Shown here one piece after another: positions 50,522-59,416 of a stretch of DNA of 64,000 nt. Numbering within the stretch: position 1 is the first letter of the stretch; every line of letters begins with the position of its first letter. Origin of the DNA: Shewanella oncorhynchi (lineage in GTDB: Bacteria; Pseudomonadota; Gammaproteobacteria; Enterobacterales; Shewanellaceae); the NCBI RefSeq assembly GCF_012584455.1, contig NZ_JABAEB010000003.1:282217-346216 (forward strand), in the 5' to 3' direction. The notes below the pieces were generated by a model. The model was not told where the DNA came from. It ran no database searches and saw only the letters and a list, made by a program, of their open reading frames with translations. A program made the translations under genes and the position numbers.

Positions 50522-51031
50522 TGCCTACCTGTCTAATAGCTATTTGTATCATTGGTTATAGTGGGCGAGTTAACCGTTATCGCTAATTCCTCTTGGCATT
50601 TGAATTAAGTGCCAGAGGCGTTTTGGTTGAATGTTGTGCCTTCACTATTTAAAGCATCCTCGTCTAGTACTCTGTACCCATTCACTTATTGTCATTCCTT
50701 TTTATTATCACTTTGTCTTAAGTATCACCATGAATCGAGCTTTTAGTTTTAGATTAAGGGGGATTTATTCTGTCGCTTGCCAGTTTAGGGATTTACATTA
50801 TGTAGCCTCTAGGTTAGGTAGATGTAAAACTCTTATATAAGCATGTGGTTACATGATGCAGCGCACATTTTACCCTTGAGTATGTTGATAAAGTTGTGTC
50901 GCTTAGTTTGGGTTTGCTTATTCGTTCATCCTTAGCTAAGTTATATCGAGTCGTGCTATTTATTTTGGTTGAGAGATGGAAGTCACCCTGACAAGAATTT
51001 CCACTGACAATCGCCATTGGAGGATACTATT
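50522..51031. other. Intergenic region upstream of cctA
   Basis: This 510-bp stretch has no convincing gene; a 69-codon frame at 50631-50840 has no ribosome site or recognisable motif. It should contain the cctA promoter, which is strongly expressed and anaerobically active in Shewanella, but I see no operator that I can name with confidence. Confidence 0.5.
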
Positions 51032-51382
51032 GTGAGCAAAAAACTATTAAGTGCGCTTTTCGGGGCAAGTCTTGCAGCGTTAGCGCTGTCGCCAACCGCA
51101 TTTGCTGCAGATCAAAAATTGTCTGATTTCCATGCTGAGTCGGGTGGATGCGAAAGCTGTCATAAAGATGGTACACCTTCTGCGGATGGTGCCTTTGAAT
51201 TTGCACAGTGCCAAAGTTGTCATGGTACCTATGCTGAAATGGACGCTGTGCATAAGCCACATGACGGTAATTTAGTCTGTGCAGATTGTCATGCGGTACA
51301 TGATATGAATGTCGGTCAAAAACCTACCTGTGAAAGTTGCCATGATGATGGTCGTACCCCAGCAACTGTTCTGAAAAAATAA
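51032..51382 (+). CDS. cctA: Small periplasmic tetrahaem cytochrome c (CctA/STC)
   Basis: Four CxxCH haem sites lie at C40-H44, C60-H64, C83-H87 and C100-H104. A Sec signal peptide ends AFA, leaving a 91-residue mature protein with four c-type haems, the known size of Shewanella STC. It shuttles electrons across the periplasm between CymA and outer-membrane or soluble terminal reductases. The start is GTG at 51032, 8 bp after GGAGG; a TTG at 51017 would add five codons and include the ribosome site. A bidirectional terminator separates it from the cytochrome b gene. Confidence 0.97.
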   Translation: MSKKLLSALFGASLAALALSPTAFAADQKLSDFHAESGGCESCHKDGTPSADGAFEFAQCQSCHGTYAEMDAVHKPHDGNLVCADCHAVHDMNVGQKPTCESCHDDGRTPATVLKK

Positions 51383-51430
51383 TCTCAAAAATACGTTTAG
51401 AAAAGTTGGTATATACCTTCATGTCTAAAT

Positions 51431-51460
51431 AAATAACGCCAGCAAATGCTGGCGTTATTT
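51431..51460. terminator. Bidirectional terminator between cctA and the cytochrome b gene
   Basis: AAATAACGCCAGC (51431-51443) and GCTGGCGTTATTT (51448-51460) form a perfect 13-bp stem with an AAAT loop. Confidence 0.92.
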
Positions 51461-51479
51461 TTATCCGTTTACTAACCGA

Positions 51480-52226
51480 TTACTCGTCTTTTGGCTGACC
51501 TTGGATGATCTTCTTGCCGGAGAACATGGCTGAAATAATCCCTGGTTGACGTTTTACTTCAGTATAAATCACCGCGAATACATGTAATAACATCAGCAGT
51601 AACAACACATAAACCGCATAGACGTGCACTTGACCTGCCAATCCTTTCATTGGTTTAAGTGCATCCGCTTTTTCTGCGTTCACACCCGTTGCATCATAGG
51701 GTTTTAAGCTTGTAGGTTCGACATTGGTATCGGCAAGATAGCTTTGTACAGCACTACCTAGCGGCGGATAATAAATATCTGTACCTGCACGCAAAAGTCC
51801 AGTGATCATTATGGTCACTAATAGCAACATGATGGCCAGCACGGCAAATTTACCTTTAGGGTTATGACCTAAATACTGCGGATTTTTCCCCGCGGCTAAT
51901 TCAGTCTTATAAGCTATTAATTCGCTTTTGCTATTAGCATTGGGAAACATGTGGCTGAAACGCGCATATTTGTTACCGATAAAACCCCACACAAGGCGGA
52001 CGATGAGGTTTATTGCGAACGCATATCCTATGCACACGTGTAAAGTTTTCAAGCCAATTTTACCTGTTAACTCAGATATGCCTAGCTCAGTGCGATACAT
52101 CATGATGCCACCGACTAAGATGAGTGCGAGCACAAGAATGACATTAATCCAATGAAATAATCGCGTCGGTTTGTCCCACACAGGATAGGATTTTATTTCA
52201 AAAGCGGTGGGGTTACTGCTGGACAT
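51480..52226 (-). CDS. Cytochrome b561/hydrogenase b-type inner-membrane protein
   Basis: The 248-residue protein has four to five membrane helices. Candidate haem ligands are His25 in TRLFHWINV, His in LKTLHVCIGYAF, and two in QVHVYAVYVLLLLMLLHVFAVIY. The N-terminal VWDKPTRLFHW is typical of Ni/Fe-hydrogenase-type and cytochrome b561 families. It could pass electrons from the quinone pool to a periplasmic cytochrome c. It converges on cctA without sharing a transcript, so partnership with CctA is suggestive only. Confidence 0.88.
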   Translation of the reverse strand: MSSSNPTAFEIKSYPVWDKPTRLFHWINVILVLALILVGGIMMYRTELGISELTGKIGLKTLHVCIGYAFAINLIVRLVWGFIGNKYARFSHMFPNANSKSELIAYKTELAAGKNPQYLGHNPKGKFAVLAIMLLLVTIMITGLLRAGTDIYYPPLGSAVQSYLADTNVEPTSLKPYDATGVNAEKADALKPMKGLAGQVHVYAVYVLLLLMLLHVFAVIYTEVKRQPGIISAMFSGKKIIQGQPKDE

Positions 52227-52426
52227 GGAATTTCCTTATTTTTTGTGTTGGTATGATCTTACGCTTTTATCCTAAAATTTCAGTAACTTTTTTCAGTTTC
52301 AATTAAGACTTCTGATTGATAGTGTAGTCAACGAAAGTGTTAGAAGTTTTTGATTTGCGTACGGTAAATATTTTTTACGTAAGTCTTTTTAATCTGTTTT
52401 ATCTAATGCTAATATCGTGACCACGG

Positions 52427-52442
52427 TAGACTTGGAAGTCTA
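52427..52442. promoter_or_regulatory. Perfect palindrome upstream of the CsgD-like regulator gene
   Basis: TAGACTT-GG-AAGTCTA is a perfect 7+7 inverted repeat, 81 bp ahead of the regulator start. Its TAGAC/GTCTA arms recall the palindrome near acs (4907-4920). LuxR-type regulators bind such sites as dimers; autoregulation is inference. Confidence 0.4.
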
Positions 52443-52523
52443 TTGAACGGATGTTGAAGTCGTATTTGGAGGATCTTAGATCCTTAAAGTGAATAATCGT
52501 TAACCAGACAGGGAGTGAGCAGG

Positions 52524-53159
52524 ATGTTCAAAATATTACATTGGATTGTAGTGTCACGATCGCAAGTATTGATGGAATTGCTCGCAGGACGTTGGCCGCA
52601 GGAGTTTCTCGTTAAGTTGACCCAAGTCAGCCCTGATGAGATGTGTGAGAAAATCAAAGATAATAATGCCTCCATGGTCGTGATCGATTTAGCGACTGTT
52701 GATCTTCAAAAAGCCCACCAATTTCAGCGTTTACTTGCCCGTGAGCAACCGAGTGTGCGAGTTGTCTATTTGCAGTTCCCTAAACAAGTGGATGCACGTT
52801 TCTTAATGCAAGCTGCCACAACTGCAGGGGTGTTTTATCTCGATGCAGGTTTAACTGAGATAAGCCTAGGACTCTCGAATATTTTACGAGGTCATAGGGT
52901 CATCCCAATTCAGCTCATTAATGGGGTAAATGATGATTTTGGATTGTTCGAAGACACTGAACCGTTAACTATCCGTGAGCGTGAAGTATTACAAGCATTG
53001 TTGACGGGAAGTACTAATTTAGATATCGCCAATCAGTTGTTTGTCAGTGAAAGCACGATAAAAACCCATTTGTACCGAGTATTCCGTAAAATTGGAGTGT
53101 CTAGCCGTGGTCAAGCGATTGCGTGGGCACAAACCTATTTGCACGATGTGGTGGTTTAA
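52524..53159 (+). CDS. LuxR/CsgD-family transcriptional regulator
   Basis: The 211-residue protein has an N-terminal receiver-like domain without a convincing phosphorylation site, as in CsgD: the position of the acceptor Asp falls in MVVIDLATVDL, but the acidic pocket is incomplete. A C-terminal LuxR HTH follows (LTIREREVLQALLTGSTNLDIANQLFVSESTIKTHLYRVFRKI, near 145-190). The c-di-GMP motif of VpsT is absent. A GTG at 52515 is in frame, but ATG at 52524 is better spaced from GGGAG. Biofilm or respiration targets are guesses; it lies near cctA. Confidence 0.85.
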   Translation: MFKILHWIVVSRSQVLMELLAGRWPQEFLVKLTQVSPDEMCEKIKDNNASMVVIDLATVDLQKAHQFQRLLAREQPSVRVVYLQFPKQVDARFLMQAATTAGVFYLDAGLTEISLGLSNILRGHRVIPIQLINGVNDDFGLFEDTEPLTIREREVLQALLTGSTNLDIANQLFVSESTIKTHLYRVFRKIGVSSRGQAIAWAQTYLHDVVV

Positions 53160-53218
53160 GTCGATATCAGTATTGATATACACACGGATATACGTTTAAG
53201 TTAAGTCTTATCTCAGAT

Positions 53219-53240
53219 AAAAGGGGCTAAAGCCCCTTTT
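53219..53240. terminator. Bidirectional terminator between the CsgD-like and M61 genes
   Basis: AAAAGGGGC (53219-53227) and GCCCCTTTT (53232-53240) form a 9-bp stem with a TAAA loop; both sides serve converging transcripts. Confidence 0.9.
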
Positions 53241-53276
53241 ATTATTTCTCAAAAGTGTTCTTAAGCAGAAAGTCTA

Positions 53277-55043
53277 TTAACGTCCAAGCCAAGCCGCTAT
53301 TTTGCTTTTGTCACGAATGGATAGGGCGACAGTATCCTTAGGCGCGGCAGTTATCATCAATTCACCCGTCATCAATTCATCCCGTCTAAACCAATGTAAA
53401 TTCAAGGATTCACCCAGCGGATACTGCTGTAGCTGCGCCTCAAATTGTCCTGTGACTTGTAGGTTATCCGCGGCAATTAACACATCACCTGCACTTAACC
53501 CTGCAAGGTGTGCAGGGCTGCCTTGGGTGACTGTCACGATTTTTAATCCTATAGGTGCTGCTTGGGTTTTCGCGCCGAATGCAATCTCATAACCTTTCGC
53601 TTGCCCGCCGCCCACATCTTGCGCACCTTGACTGGCTCGAAGACTCAAGTTGACTCCAAATTCGGCGAGTAAAGCCGCTAACGGAATATCGTCAGTGCTA
53701 TCTAAGTAGGCAAACAGATCTTGGCAATCACGACCAAGGAGTCGTTCCACGATGGCTTGATGGCAAGTATCTGTGGTGCCTTTATCTTGCAGAGCATATT
53801 CCTGCCATAAAATCTGCATAACATGGTCGAGATTGTATTTGCCAAGGGTTTCGCTGCGCAGGGTTAAATCTAAATACAGCGCAAACAGAGCCCCTTTAGT
53901 GTAATAACTGATGATGGCATTTTGTGCGTTTTCATCCTGCTTGTAGAACTTAGTCCAAGCATTAAAGCTTGAGTCCTTAACACTTTGTTTAAAGCGCCCC
54001 TGGCTGCGATAGACACGGGTGAAGGTATCACTCAGCATATCTAAATAGCTTTGTTCATCTACCAGACCTGCACGATAGGTAAGAAAGTCATCGTAATAGG
54101 AGGTGATGCCTTCATAGGCCCATAATTGTGGCGTATAGGTTTCTGCATCAAGTTTATAGGGTAAAAAGCATTCAGGCTTAATGCGCTTAACGTTCCAGCT
54201 GTGGAAATACTCGTGGCTGCACAGGGATAAATAAGTGCGATAGTCGTTATTGACTGGCGCATCGAGCGACAGTGGTAAGTCTTTGCGTGAACACATTAAT
54301 GCAGTAGAAGCTCTGTGCTCTAAACCGCCAAAGCCATTGTCTAATACTGAGGTCATAAACAAATAACGTTTAAACGGTGCAGGCGTACCAAATAAGTTAA
54401 TCTGATACTCACAAATGCTCTTTAAATCTTGGCAGAGCCTTGGCATGCAAGCACGGTGGCGACCATTGAGTACGATATCATGCCGCACGCCACAGGCATC
54501 AAAACTCCCTAAGGTGAATAAACCCATTTCCACCGGATGATCGATGAGCTCGTCATAGCTTTTAGCTGAAAATTGGCCGAAGGCAAAATCGTCACCACTG
54601 GTGCGAGTCATGCTGGTAGCAAGGCGCCAGTCACTTAATGTTGGCTCTGTTGGTGGCTCTATAGAGACGGTATGTAAAGTGTCTTCGAAACCATGGGCGG
54701 ATAAAAATACGCTACTGCCATTAAAGAAGCCGTGGGTCGTGTCCAAATGCGCGGTGCGCACCGACAGATCCCAAGCATACACTTGATAAGTCAGAATAAT
54801 TTCGCTGCTATTATTATCAACCGACCAAGTTTGCTTATCTAGTTGGGTGAGCTTAAGCGTTTGGCCTTGTGCATCTTGTGCCTTGAGTTCAATGATATTT
54901 TTGGCAAAGTCACGCACCATATAACTGCCTGGCAGCCAAGCGGGTAGGCTAAAGACCTGCACTGGCTTGGGTTGTGATAATGTCATAGTGACAGCGAATA
55001 AATGGGCTTTCGGATCGACGGGGATTATCTGGTAATGGATCAT
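53277..55043 (-). CDS. M61-family glycyl aminopeptidase with PDZ domain
   Basis: This 588-residue zinc aminopeptidase of the M61 family removes N-terminal glycine or alanine. It has an N-terminal beta domain (VFSLPAWLPGSYMVRDF), then the gluzincin core with HEYFHSWNVKR and the later Glu in LWAYEGITSYYDDF. A C-terminal PDZ domain contains VTQGSPAHLAGLSAGDVLIAADN. No signal peptide is visible after the chosen start. ATG at 55043 follows AGGATAA; the frame extends 22 codons further but without family similarity. Confidence 0.93.
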   Translation of the reverse strand: MIHYQIIPVDPKAHLFAVTMTLSQPKPVQVFSLPAWLPGSYMVRDFAKNIIELKAQDAQGQTLKLTQLDKQTWSVDNNSSEIILTYQVYAWDLSVRTAHLDTTHGFFNGSSVFLSAHGFEDTLHTVSIEPPTEPTLSDWRLATSMTRTSGDDFAFGQFSAKSYDELIDHPVEMGLFTLGSFDACGVRHDIVLNGRHRACMPRLCQDLKSICEYQINLFGTPAPFKRYLFMTSVLDNGFGGLEHRASTALMCSRKDLPLSLDAPVNNDYRTYLSLCSHEYFHSWNVKRIKPECFLPYKLDAETYTPQLWAYEGITSYYDDFLTYRAGLVDEQSYLDMLSDTFTRVYRSQGRFKQSVKDSSFNAWTKFYKQDENAQNAIISYYTKGALFALYLDLTLRSETLGKYNLDHVMQILWQEYALQDKGTTDTCHQAIVERLLGRDCQDLFAYLDSTDDIPLAALLAEFGVNLSLRASQGAQDVGGGQAKGYEIAFGAKTQAAPIGLKIVTVTQGSPAHLAGLSAGDVLIAADNLQVTGQFEAQLQQYPLGESLNLHWFRRDELMTGELMITAAPKDTVALSIRDKSKIAAWLGR

Positions 55044-55187
55044 ATTTATCCTACAAAACCTGAGTGTTTTAATGGTGGCCATGCTGCCAAAAATGCCTGC
55101 AACTGGCAAATGAAAAGCAAAATATCTGCAGACACAAAGTATTGAATTGCTAGTATACTATGCCAACTAACCCAAGGAGGACGCCCC

Positions 55188-55544
55188 ATGGCCGAAGAAA
55201 CGATTTTCAGCAAAATTATTCGTCGCGAAATTCCCGCGGATATTCTGTATCAAGATGAACTTGTGACTGCCTTTAGAGACATTTCCCCTAAGGCGCCGAC
55301 CCATATTTTGATTGTACCGAATCACTTGATCCCAACGGCGAACGACATGAAAGCCTCTGATGAGCCGGTACTTGGCCGTATGATGACGGTTGCAGCTAAA
55401 TTGGCGGCGGAAGCGGGTATTGCTAAAGATGGCTACCGACTGATCATGAACTGCAATCAACATGGTGGACAAGAAGTCTATCACATTCATTTCCACCTTG
55501 TGGGCGGGGAGCCTCTGGGGCCCATGTTGAGCCAAGGCAAATGA
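55188..55544 (+). CDS. hinT: HIT-family purine nucleoside phosphoramidase HinT
   Basis: This 118-residue protein (E. coli HinT 119) hydrolyses adenosine 5'-phosphoramidates and aminoacyl adenylates. The N-terminus is [19 protein letters not shown] and the histidine triad lies in [15 protein letters not shown]. The ATG follows AAGGAGG. Its stop overlaps the first thioesterase start (ATGA), and the block continues toward ycfL, an order that recalls the E. coli hinT-ycfL region, here with two inserted thioesterases. Confidence 0.97.
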   Translation: MAEETIFSKIIRREIPADILYQDELVTAFRDISPKAPTHILIVPNHLIPTANDMKASDEPVLGRMMTVAAKLAAEAGIAKDGYRLIMNCNQHGGQEVYHIHFHLVGGEPLGPMLSQGK

Positions 55545-56068
55545 AGGTCAATTCGGATTTTTTCCCGCTGACCCAAATGGCGCAGCGGTTTGTGGATCAA
55601 CTAGCTCAGTGTCGCCGTCTCGGTTTAACCGTATTGGAGGCGAGTGAGCACCATGTGTTGATTGAGTTGCCCTACAGCACTGAATTAATTGGTTATCCCG
55701 ATACGGGCGTTATCCATGGTGGAGTGATCACTACCTTAATGGATACTGCCTGTGGCAGTGCAGTCGTGAGCGCTATTTTCCATAAATTCAAATTATTAGA
55801 AATATCACCTACGCTCGATTTGCGGGTGGACTACATGAAGCCCGCTCAGCCCCATAAGCCTGTATTTGGATTTGCGGAATGCTATAAGTTGTCTTCTAAT
55901 ATTGCCTTTACCCGTGCAATTGCTTACCAAGACAGTATCGACGATCCCATCGCCCATGCCGTCGGCTCTTTTATGCGGATCAGCCCTGAAATGGTCGGTG
56001 ATGCCTTTAGGCAAGCGTTAATGGGTGAAGCCGTGCCTGCGATAGGAGAGAGTGATGAGCGCAAATAA
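55541..56068 (+). CDS. PaaI-type hotdog-fold thioesterase, first of a tandem pair
   Basis: The 175-residue hotdog-fold protein has the PaaI-like segment [20 protein letters not shown], with Gly-Gly and the active-site Asp region, and [15 protein letters not shown]. It probably hydrolyses an acyl-CoA or aryl-CoA thioester, but no substrate can be named. It overlaps hinT by four bases and the next thioesterase by 14, so translation is tightly coupled. Confidence 0.88.
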   Translation: MKVNSDFFPLTQMAQRFVDQLAQCRRLGLTVLEASEHHVLIELPYSTELIGYPDTGVIHGGVITTLMDTACGSAVVSAIFHKFKLLEISPTLDLRVDYMKPAQPHKPVFGFAECYKLSSNIAFTRAIAYQDSIDDPIAHAVGSFMRISPEMVGDAFRQALMGEAVPAIGESDERK

Positions 56069-56552
56069 TTCGATACTAGATGCCGCCAGTACAACTCAAA
56101 ACGCACAGGTTAAAGCGCCTATTGATGTGCAAGGCATAGTTAAACGCGCCACTGAACTTAATGATTTTGGCCATTTACTTGAGCACGTTCCCTATGCCAA
56201 ATTTATTGGCATGAAGGTGGAGCGTTTTGGTGATGAACTGATTTTTAAATTGCCCGCTAAAGACGACAATATCGGTAATCCCGTGTTGCCCGCCATTCAT
56301 GGCGGCGTGATTGCGGGCTTTATGGAAATGTCAGCGATAGTGCAGTTAATGGTATTTATGCAAACAGCAAAGGTTCCTAAAGTCGTTGATTTTTCAATCG
56401 ACTATTTACGTGCAGGTCTGCACAAGGATAGTTTTGCTGAGTGTCGTATTACCCGTCAGGGTCGACGAGTCGCCAACGTGAATATTGATTGTTGGCAAAC
56501 CAATCGTAAGCAGCTTATTGCTACGGCACGGGCACATTTTTTGATTGATTAA
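56055..56552 (+). CDS. PaaI-type hotdog-fold thioesterase, second of a tandem pair
   Basis: The 165-residue protein has the same family segment (LPAIHGGVIAGFMEMSAIVQL) followed by DFSIDYLRAGL, but an MEM in place of the MDT of its neighbour, so the catalytic acid is Glu rather than Asp. ATG at 56055 follows AGGAGAG; GTG at 56052 is the in-frame alternative. Two paralogues in tandem suggest a heteromer or two substrate ranges. Confidence 0.87.
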   Translation: MSANNSILDAASTTQNAQVKAPIDVQGIVKRATELNDFGHLLEHVPYAKFIGMKVERFGDELIFKLPAKDDNIGNPVLPAIHGGVIAGFMEMSAIVQLMVFMQTAKVPKVVDFSIDYLRAGLHKDSFAECRITRQGRRVANVNIDCWQTNRKQLIATARAHFLID

Positions 56553-56721
56553 TCTGATTAAGTTTAGATTGATGAAGCATGACTGATTCACTATTTTAGA
56601 TTGAGAATGCTTTATTTAGCCTATGTTATTAAGCATGAGTTCAGCACTGTTCGATTAGTTTGTCGTTTAATAGGAAATGATGCGCTAGCTGCGTATTTTG
56701 TGGCGTGACTAGGAGAAATAT

Positions 56722-57117
56722 ATGAAACAAGTTTATACAGGGTTATTACTGGCCGCAGCGCTTACCTTAGGTGCTTGTGCCTCACATACCGCAGGGATTT
56801 CAGTGAGCTCACTGGGTGAAACCCGCGTCGATAATTCCAGCTTTGCCCGAGATATTGCGGTACAGAGTGTGGATGCACGCCGAGTCGGTGATTTAGTGCA
56901 GGGCTCAGCGTTGATTGTTAGCAAATCCTCTTCCGATATGCGTGTGCAATATAAATTCACTTGGTACGATGCCAGCGGCTTTACTATCGAAGATGAAGCG
57001 ACCAGCTGGAAATCGGTAAAATTACACGGCAAACAGCAATTGCAAGTCGGCGCCGTAGCACCTAATGCCCAAGTGGTTAAATTTGATGTATATGTGCGTG
57101 AAACCTTTTCAAACTAA
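56722..57117 (+). CDS. ycfL: YcfL family lipoprotein
   Basis: The 131-residue product has a lipoprotein signal (lipobox LGAC, modified Cys at 19) and the DUF1425 pattern MRVQYKFTWYDASGFTIEDEATSWKSVKLHGKQ. In E. coli ycfL follows hinT and precedes lpoB; here lpoB is not next, and deoD comes after a terminator. The ATG follows AGGAGAAA at a good distance. The function of YcfL is unknown. Confidence 0.9.
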   Translation: MKQVYTGLLLAAALTLGACASHTAGISVSSLGETRVDNSSFARDIAVQSVDARRVGDLVQGSALIVSKSSSDMRVQYKFTWYDASGFTIEDEATSWKSVKLHGKQQLQVGAVAPNAQVVKFDVYVRETFSN

Positions 57118-57418
57118 GCTTGAGTTTGCTTCTGTTTAGTTTATTCCGAGTTTAATTGATTTTTTTGATATTAAACCCGTTCTAAAAAGGCTTACTTCTT
57201 TTAAGGAGTAAGCCTTTTTATTCGTTTTACATCAACGTTCAATGACCTTAAGGTCACTCAAATGTTATTAGCTTTCGTCTTTTTGACCTTGAAAGTTGCG
57301 ATAAATTACCCATTTTTAAGCAAAAAGGTTTACGGCAAGATGAAATCCGGACTTTAGTCCTAAATACATTCAGTGATTGAGCACTACTATCAGCATATTA
57401 CCACATGAGGATAGAAAG
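57118..57418. other. Intergenic region between ycfL and deoD
   Basis: This 301-bp gap holds the ycfL terminator (57184-57219) and the deoD upstream region, with the ribosome site GAGG 8 bp before the start. An in-frame extension of deoD to 57377 is possible but less likely. No operator that I can name was seen. Confidence 0.55.
57184..57219 (+). terminator. Terminator of ycfL
   Basis: AAAAAGGCTTACT (57184-57196) and AGTAAGCCTTTTT (57207-57219) form a 13-bp stem with a 10-base loop. Confidence 0.9.
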
Positions 57419-58123
57419 ATGACTGCTCATATTAATGCTCAACCTACTGATTTTGCTGAAACTGTTATTATGCCGGGTGATCCACTACGTGCTAAATATA
57501 TCGCTGAAACCTATCTCACCGATGCCGTAGAAGTCACGAATGTTCGCAATATGCTTGGTTACACAGGCTTTTACCAAGGACAACGCATTTCCGTTATGGG
57601 GCATGGTATGGGTATTTCATCTATGGTGCTCTATGGCCATGAGCTGATTAATTATTTTGGCGTGAAACGCATTATTCGTATTGGCAGTTTAGGTGCAACA
57701 CAAAAACATGTACAAATGCGAGATGTCATTTTAGCCCAAGCCGCAGGCACGGATTCACCCACTAACGCTAAGCGTAGTAGCGGCTACCAAATGGCAACTT
57801 CTGCGACCTTTTCTTTATTGCATAAAGCTTATACCACAGCGAATGAGAAAGGCATTAGTGTAAAAGTTGGCAATATCTTTAGTGGTGATCTTTATTACGA
57901 TCCCGATGAAGATATGATCCCCGCACTTGAACGTTTTGGGGTATTAGGTATTGATATGGAAGTGGCGGGGCTTTATGGATTGTCACACCAACAAGGTATC
58001 GAATCATTAGCCATTTTAACGGTATCGGATCATTGTTTAACCGGTGAAGAAACAACGGCCGAAGAACGTCAACTCTCTTTTAATAATATGATCGAGCTCG
58101 CGTTAGAAACCGCCCTCAATTAG
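57419..58123 (+). CDS. deoD: Purine nucleoside phosphorylase DeoD
   Basis: This 234-residue hexameric phosphorylase (E. coli 239) cleaves purine (deoxy)nucleosides with phosphate. Motifs are VIMPGDPLRAKYIAE, MGHGMGISSM, IRIGSLGA and, at the catalytic acid, TVSDHCLTGE. The frame opens at 57377, but ATG at 57419 gives the family N-terminus. It lies 50 bp upstream of an MFS transporter gene on the same strand. Together with the Crp-family regulator they form a small purine nucleoside module, and the three genes look slightly AT-richer than their surroundings. Confidence 0.95.
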   Translation: MTAHINAQPTDFAETVIMPGDPLRAKYIAETYLTDAVEVTNVRNMLGYTGFYQGQRISVMGHGMGISSMVLYGHELINYFGVKRIIRIGSLGATQKHVQMRDVILAQAAGTDSPTNAKRSSGYQMATSATFSLLHKAYTTANEKGISVKVGNIFSGDLYYDPDEDMIPALERFGVLGIDMEVAGLYGLSHQQGIESLAILTVSDHCLTGEETTAEERQLSFNNMIELALETALN

Positions 58124-58173
58124 GTTTAAAGCCATCCTTTGAACCCTTAGCATTTCACTTATGGAATGACATA

Positions 58174-59349
58174 ATGAATAATAAAATTACTTTAACAGCC
58201 ATCAGTTTTCTCGCCAATTTTATTATGGCGGGCTTTGCGACCCAATTTGGGATGTTGATTGAACCCATAGCTGAGAAATTTGCCGCTAATGTTAACGAAG
58301 TTGCATCAATCTTTTCATTGCTCAATGGTGGTGCACTCGCTGGGACGATTGCAGCATTTTTCTTTATTGAAAAAATGGGTATCAAAAGAATGACCTTGAT
58401 AAGTTACAGTCTGGTTGCTCTTTCTGCTCTGGCTTTACATTTAACCAGTTCCCTACAAGTTGTGATGGTAGCAATGACCTTGATTGGTTTTTGTGGCGGT
58501 ATCGGTCTATGTATTGCTGGTACGATTGTGGTGTCTGTGTGGCAAGAGAAATTACAAAGCACAATGTTAGTGGTGCAAGATGCGACGTTTAATATTGCAG
58601 GCGTTATTTTTCCATTGATAACGACTTATGCATTAACAAGTTCATTATCATGGAGTTATAGCTATTTAGCCGTAGGTTTAGTGGCGTTCGTTACAGTCAT
58701 TATTACCTTGTTCACTCATTTCTCTATTTGCGAGCAATCTTCTACAACACAAGAGAAACAACAGTCTGAATGGAATCTCGGCATTATTAGTGGAGGTATT
58801 GGTTTATTTTTAGGAATGCTGGCTTTATATACTTTTTTAACTTGGGCACCTTTATTTGTAAAACAAAAATTTGATATTCCGTTTGAAGATGCCGGTAATA
58901 TTATTACCCAGTATTGGTCCGCTGCGCTAATTGGTGCATTAATTTCGACTGTGATTGTGACTCGTGTAAAAATTCACCATTTCTTAGTTGGTATTATTGC
59001 TTTAGCTATGGTGATCACCGCTGCCATTGTCAGTACCAATAATCTTAATTGGATAGCTTATTTAACTTATGGTTATGGTTTTGTGTGTGCCGCGCTTTAT
59101 AATGCATTTATTGCTTATGGCGTGTCTTTTGTAAAAAAAGCCAGCAGCAAAAATGTGTCATATATACTTATTAGCGGAAGTGCAGGGGCGATGTTTAGCC
59201 CAGCCATCAGTTCTTTCTTTGAACGTATTATCGGATTACAAACAGTGATGTACGTGATTCCTCTGCTTTACGCAGCGATATTTATGCTATTGATCGTTTC
59301 AAGTCGGATGAAACCGGCTATGGAACAACACTCGCCATCGGTAAGTTAA
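58174..59349 (+). CDS. TsgA-like major facilitator transporter
   Basis: The 391-residue protein has 12 hydrophobic segments in two halves and resembles E. coli TsgA (393) in the order of segments: an N-terminal SFLANFIMAGFATQFG, a polar linker near 185-200 and a second half starting LGIISGGIGLFLGML. Because it is downstream of deoD, nucleoside uptake is likely, but no substrate-site motif can be read. It is followed by a strong terminator. Confidence 0.85.
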   Translation: MNNKITLTAISFLANFIMAGFATQFGMLIEPIAEKFAANVNEVASIFSLLNGGALAGTIAAFFFIEKMGIKRMTLISYSLVALSALALHLTSSLQVVMVAMTLIGFCGGIGLCIAGTIVVSVWQEKLQSTMLVVQDATFNIAGVIFPLITTYALTSSLSWSYSYLAVGLVAFVTVIITLFTHFSICEQSSTTQEKQQSEWNLGIISGGIGLFLGMLALYTFLTWAPLFVKQKFDIPFEDAGNIITQYWSAALIGALISTVIVTRVKIHHFLVGIIALAMVITAAIVSTNNLNWIAYLTYGYGFVCAALYNAFIAYGVSFVKKASSKNVSYILISGSAGAMFSPAISSFFERIIGLQTVMYVIPLLYAAIFMLLIVSSRMKPAMEQHSPSVS

Positions 59350-59366
59350 TTAACCTGTGCATCCAT

Positions 59367-59401
59367 CCCACACTCGGTTGTTAAATTAAGTCGAGTGTGG
59401 G
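59367..59401. terminator. Bidirectional terminator between the MFS gene and the regulator
   Basis: CCCACACTCG (59367-59376) and CGAGTGTGGG (59392-59401) form a perfect 10-bp stem with a 15-base loop. TTATG follows on the plus strand and only a weak U-tract on the minus strand. Confidence 0.7.
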
Positions 59402-59416
59402 TTATGTTGAAAGCGG

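Noticed and set aside
50631..50840. 69-codon frame upstream of cctA
   Set aside because: No ribosome site, atypical composition, no similarity to anything I know; treated as intergenic.
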